64,000 nt of DNA from Chloroflexota bacterium (GTDB taxonomy: Bacteria; Chloroflexota; Limnocylindria; P2-11E): assembly GCA_027310565.1 (NCBI GenBank), contig DAIDAP010000037.1, positions 320,163 to 384,162 of the forward strand. The letters run 5' to 3'. A program made the position numbers and the translations under genes. Under the pieces are notes generated by a model that saw only the letters and a program-made list of their open reading frames with translations, made no database searches and was not told the DNA's origin. Each line of letters opens with the position of its first letter. Position 1 is the first letter of the stretch. Positions 63,638 to 64,000 of the stretch are shown here, one piece after another.

Positions 63638-64000
63638 CGGACCACCCGCGAGAGCACGCCGCTCACGAGGGAGATGAGGATCGACGCCACGAGCGCCACC
63701 CAGAAGCTGCCGACGTAGAAGCCGAGCTGCGGGACGAGCGATACGAGGATGAGGAGCAGCGCGTTGATCACGAAGACGAACAGGCCGAGCGTCGCGCAGG
63801 TGATCGGGAAGCTGATGAGCAGCAGGACCGGCCGGACGAACGCGTTGACGACGCCGAGGACGGCCGCGGTGAGGAAGAGCGACAGGTACCTCCCGGCCTC
63901 GCCGAGCCCGTAGTCGACCTGGCCCCACCGGATCGCGTCGGGTGCGAAGGAGGTGACGATCCACGTCGTGATGGCGATCGCGACGGCGGTGACGAGGCTG
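63634..64000 (-). CDS. Phage-holin-4-like membrane protein, 5' end cut by window
   Basis: At least 121 residues, with the beginning outside the window. Three to four membrane helices: AVAIAITTWIVTSF, FLTAAVLGVVNAFVRPVLLL, TLGLFVFVINALLLILVS, SFWVALVASILISLVSG. The NAFVRPVLLLISFPIT segment is typical of the DUF360/holin-4 group often next to rapZ/whiA genes or envelope genes. Function unknown. Confidence 0.8.
   Translation of the reverse strand, partial: SLVTAVAIAITTWIVTSFAPDAIRWGQVDYGLGEAGRYLSLFLTAAVLGVVNAFVRPVLLLISFPITCATLGLFVFVINALLLILVSLVPQLGFYVGSFWVALVASILISLVSGVLSRVVR

Overview
The window is very GC-rich (about 70%) bacterial chromosome with dense, mostly short-spaced genes, frequent GTG/TTG starts and many stop/start overlaps of the NTGA type. 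Gene content (WhiA, RapZ, homodimeric pyruvate dehydrogenase E1, MoxR/DUF58/VWA cluster, HD-GYP and large histidine kinases, 2-oxoacid:ferredoxin oxidoreductase with an Nfn-like flavoprotein pair) suggests a non-cultured high-GC lineage such as a Chloroflexota (Limnocylindria-like) or actinobacterial relative. This is inference from gene content; no rRNA is present to settle it.

Layout. 0-7 kb: an HdeD-type membrane protein, a decayed rhomboid gene, a TPR/Cache-HAMP sensor pair and aceE. 7-16 kb: VapBC, TerC, EttA, an M1 aminopeptidase, MoaA, a SelW-like/thioredoxin-like/HAD group. 16-26 kb: an MFS transporter behind a 10-bp-periodic repeat, then a five-gene signalling run (two histidine kinases, two response regulators, HD-GYP), DUF2277, a polytopic membrane protein and an ornithine cyclodeaminase homologue. 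25.7-31.3 kb: MoxR-DUF58-BatD-like-VWA-VWA/TPR operon, then Bcp peroxiredoxin and a GMC oxidoreductase. 34-41.2 kb: a tightly coupled five-gene operon with an Nfn-like flavoprotein pair, KorA, KorB and a 668-residue protein that looks like a degenerate PFOR half fused to a 4Fe-4S ferredoxin. 41-44.3 kb: TauE, bactofilin, a lipoprotein, NUDIX and DUF1801 genes.

44.37-49.6 kb is a mobile element integrated in tRNA-Phe: a 45-bp direct repeat copies the 3' half of the tRNA, a tyrosine recombinase lies at the left end, then a Replic_Relax protein and two secreted proteins of lower GC. Right of the intact tRNA lie a HigBA-like toxin-antitoxin pair, a broken methyltransferase and a degraded second copy of the 5' half of the same tRNA, so this locus has been split more than once.

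51.4-64 kb: a CvpA-like protein, tRNA-Val, a CoA-binding protein, tRNA-Leu(GAG), then a coupled group of FAD oxidoreductase, small membrane peptide, SelD and MATE exporter. SelD carries an in-frame UGA exactly at the catalytic Cys position, so the organism very probably makes selenoproteins. The end holds tRNA-Leu(CAG), an oligopeptide-type binding protein, and secG-gpmI-tpiA-whiA-rapZ plus a holin-like membrane protein cut by the window edge.
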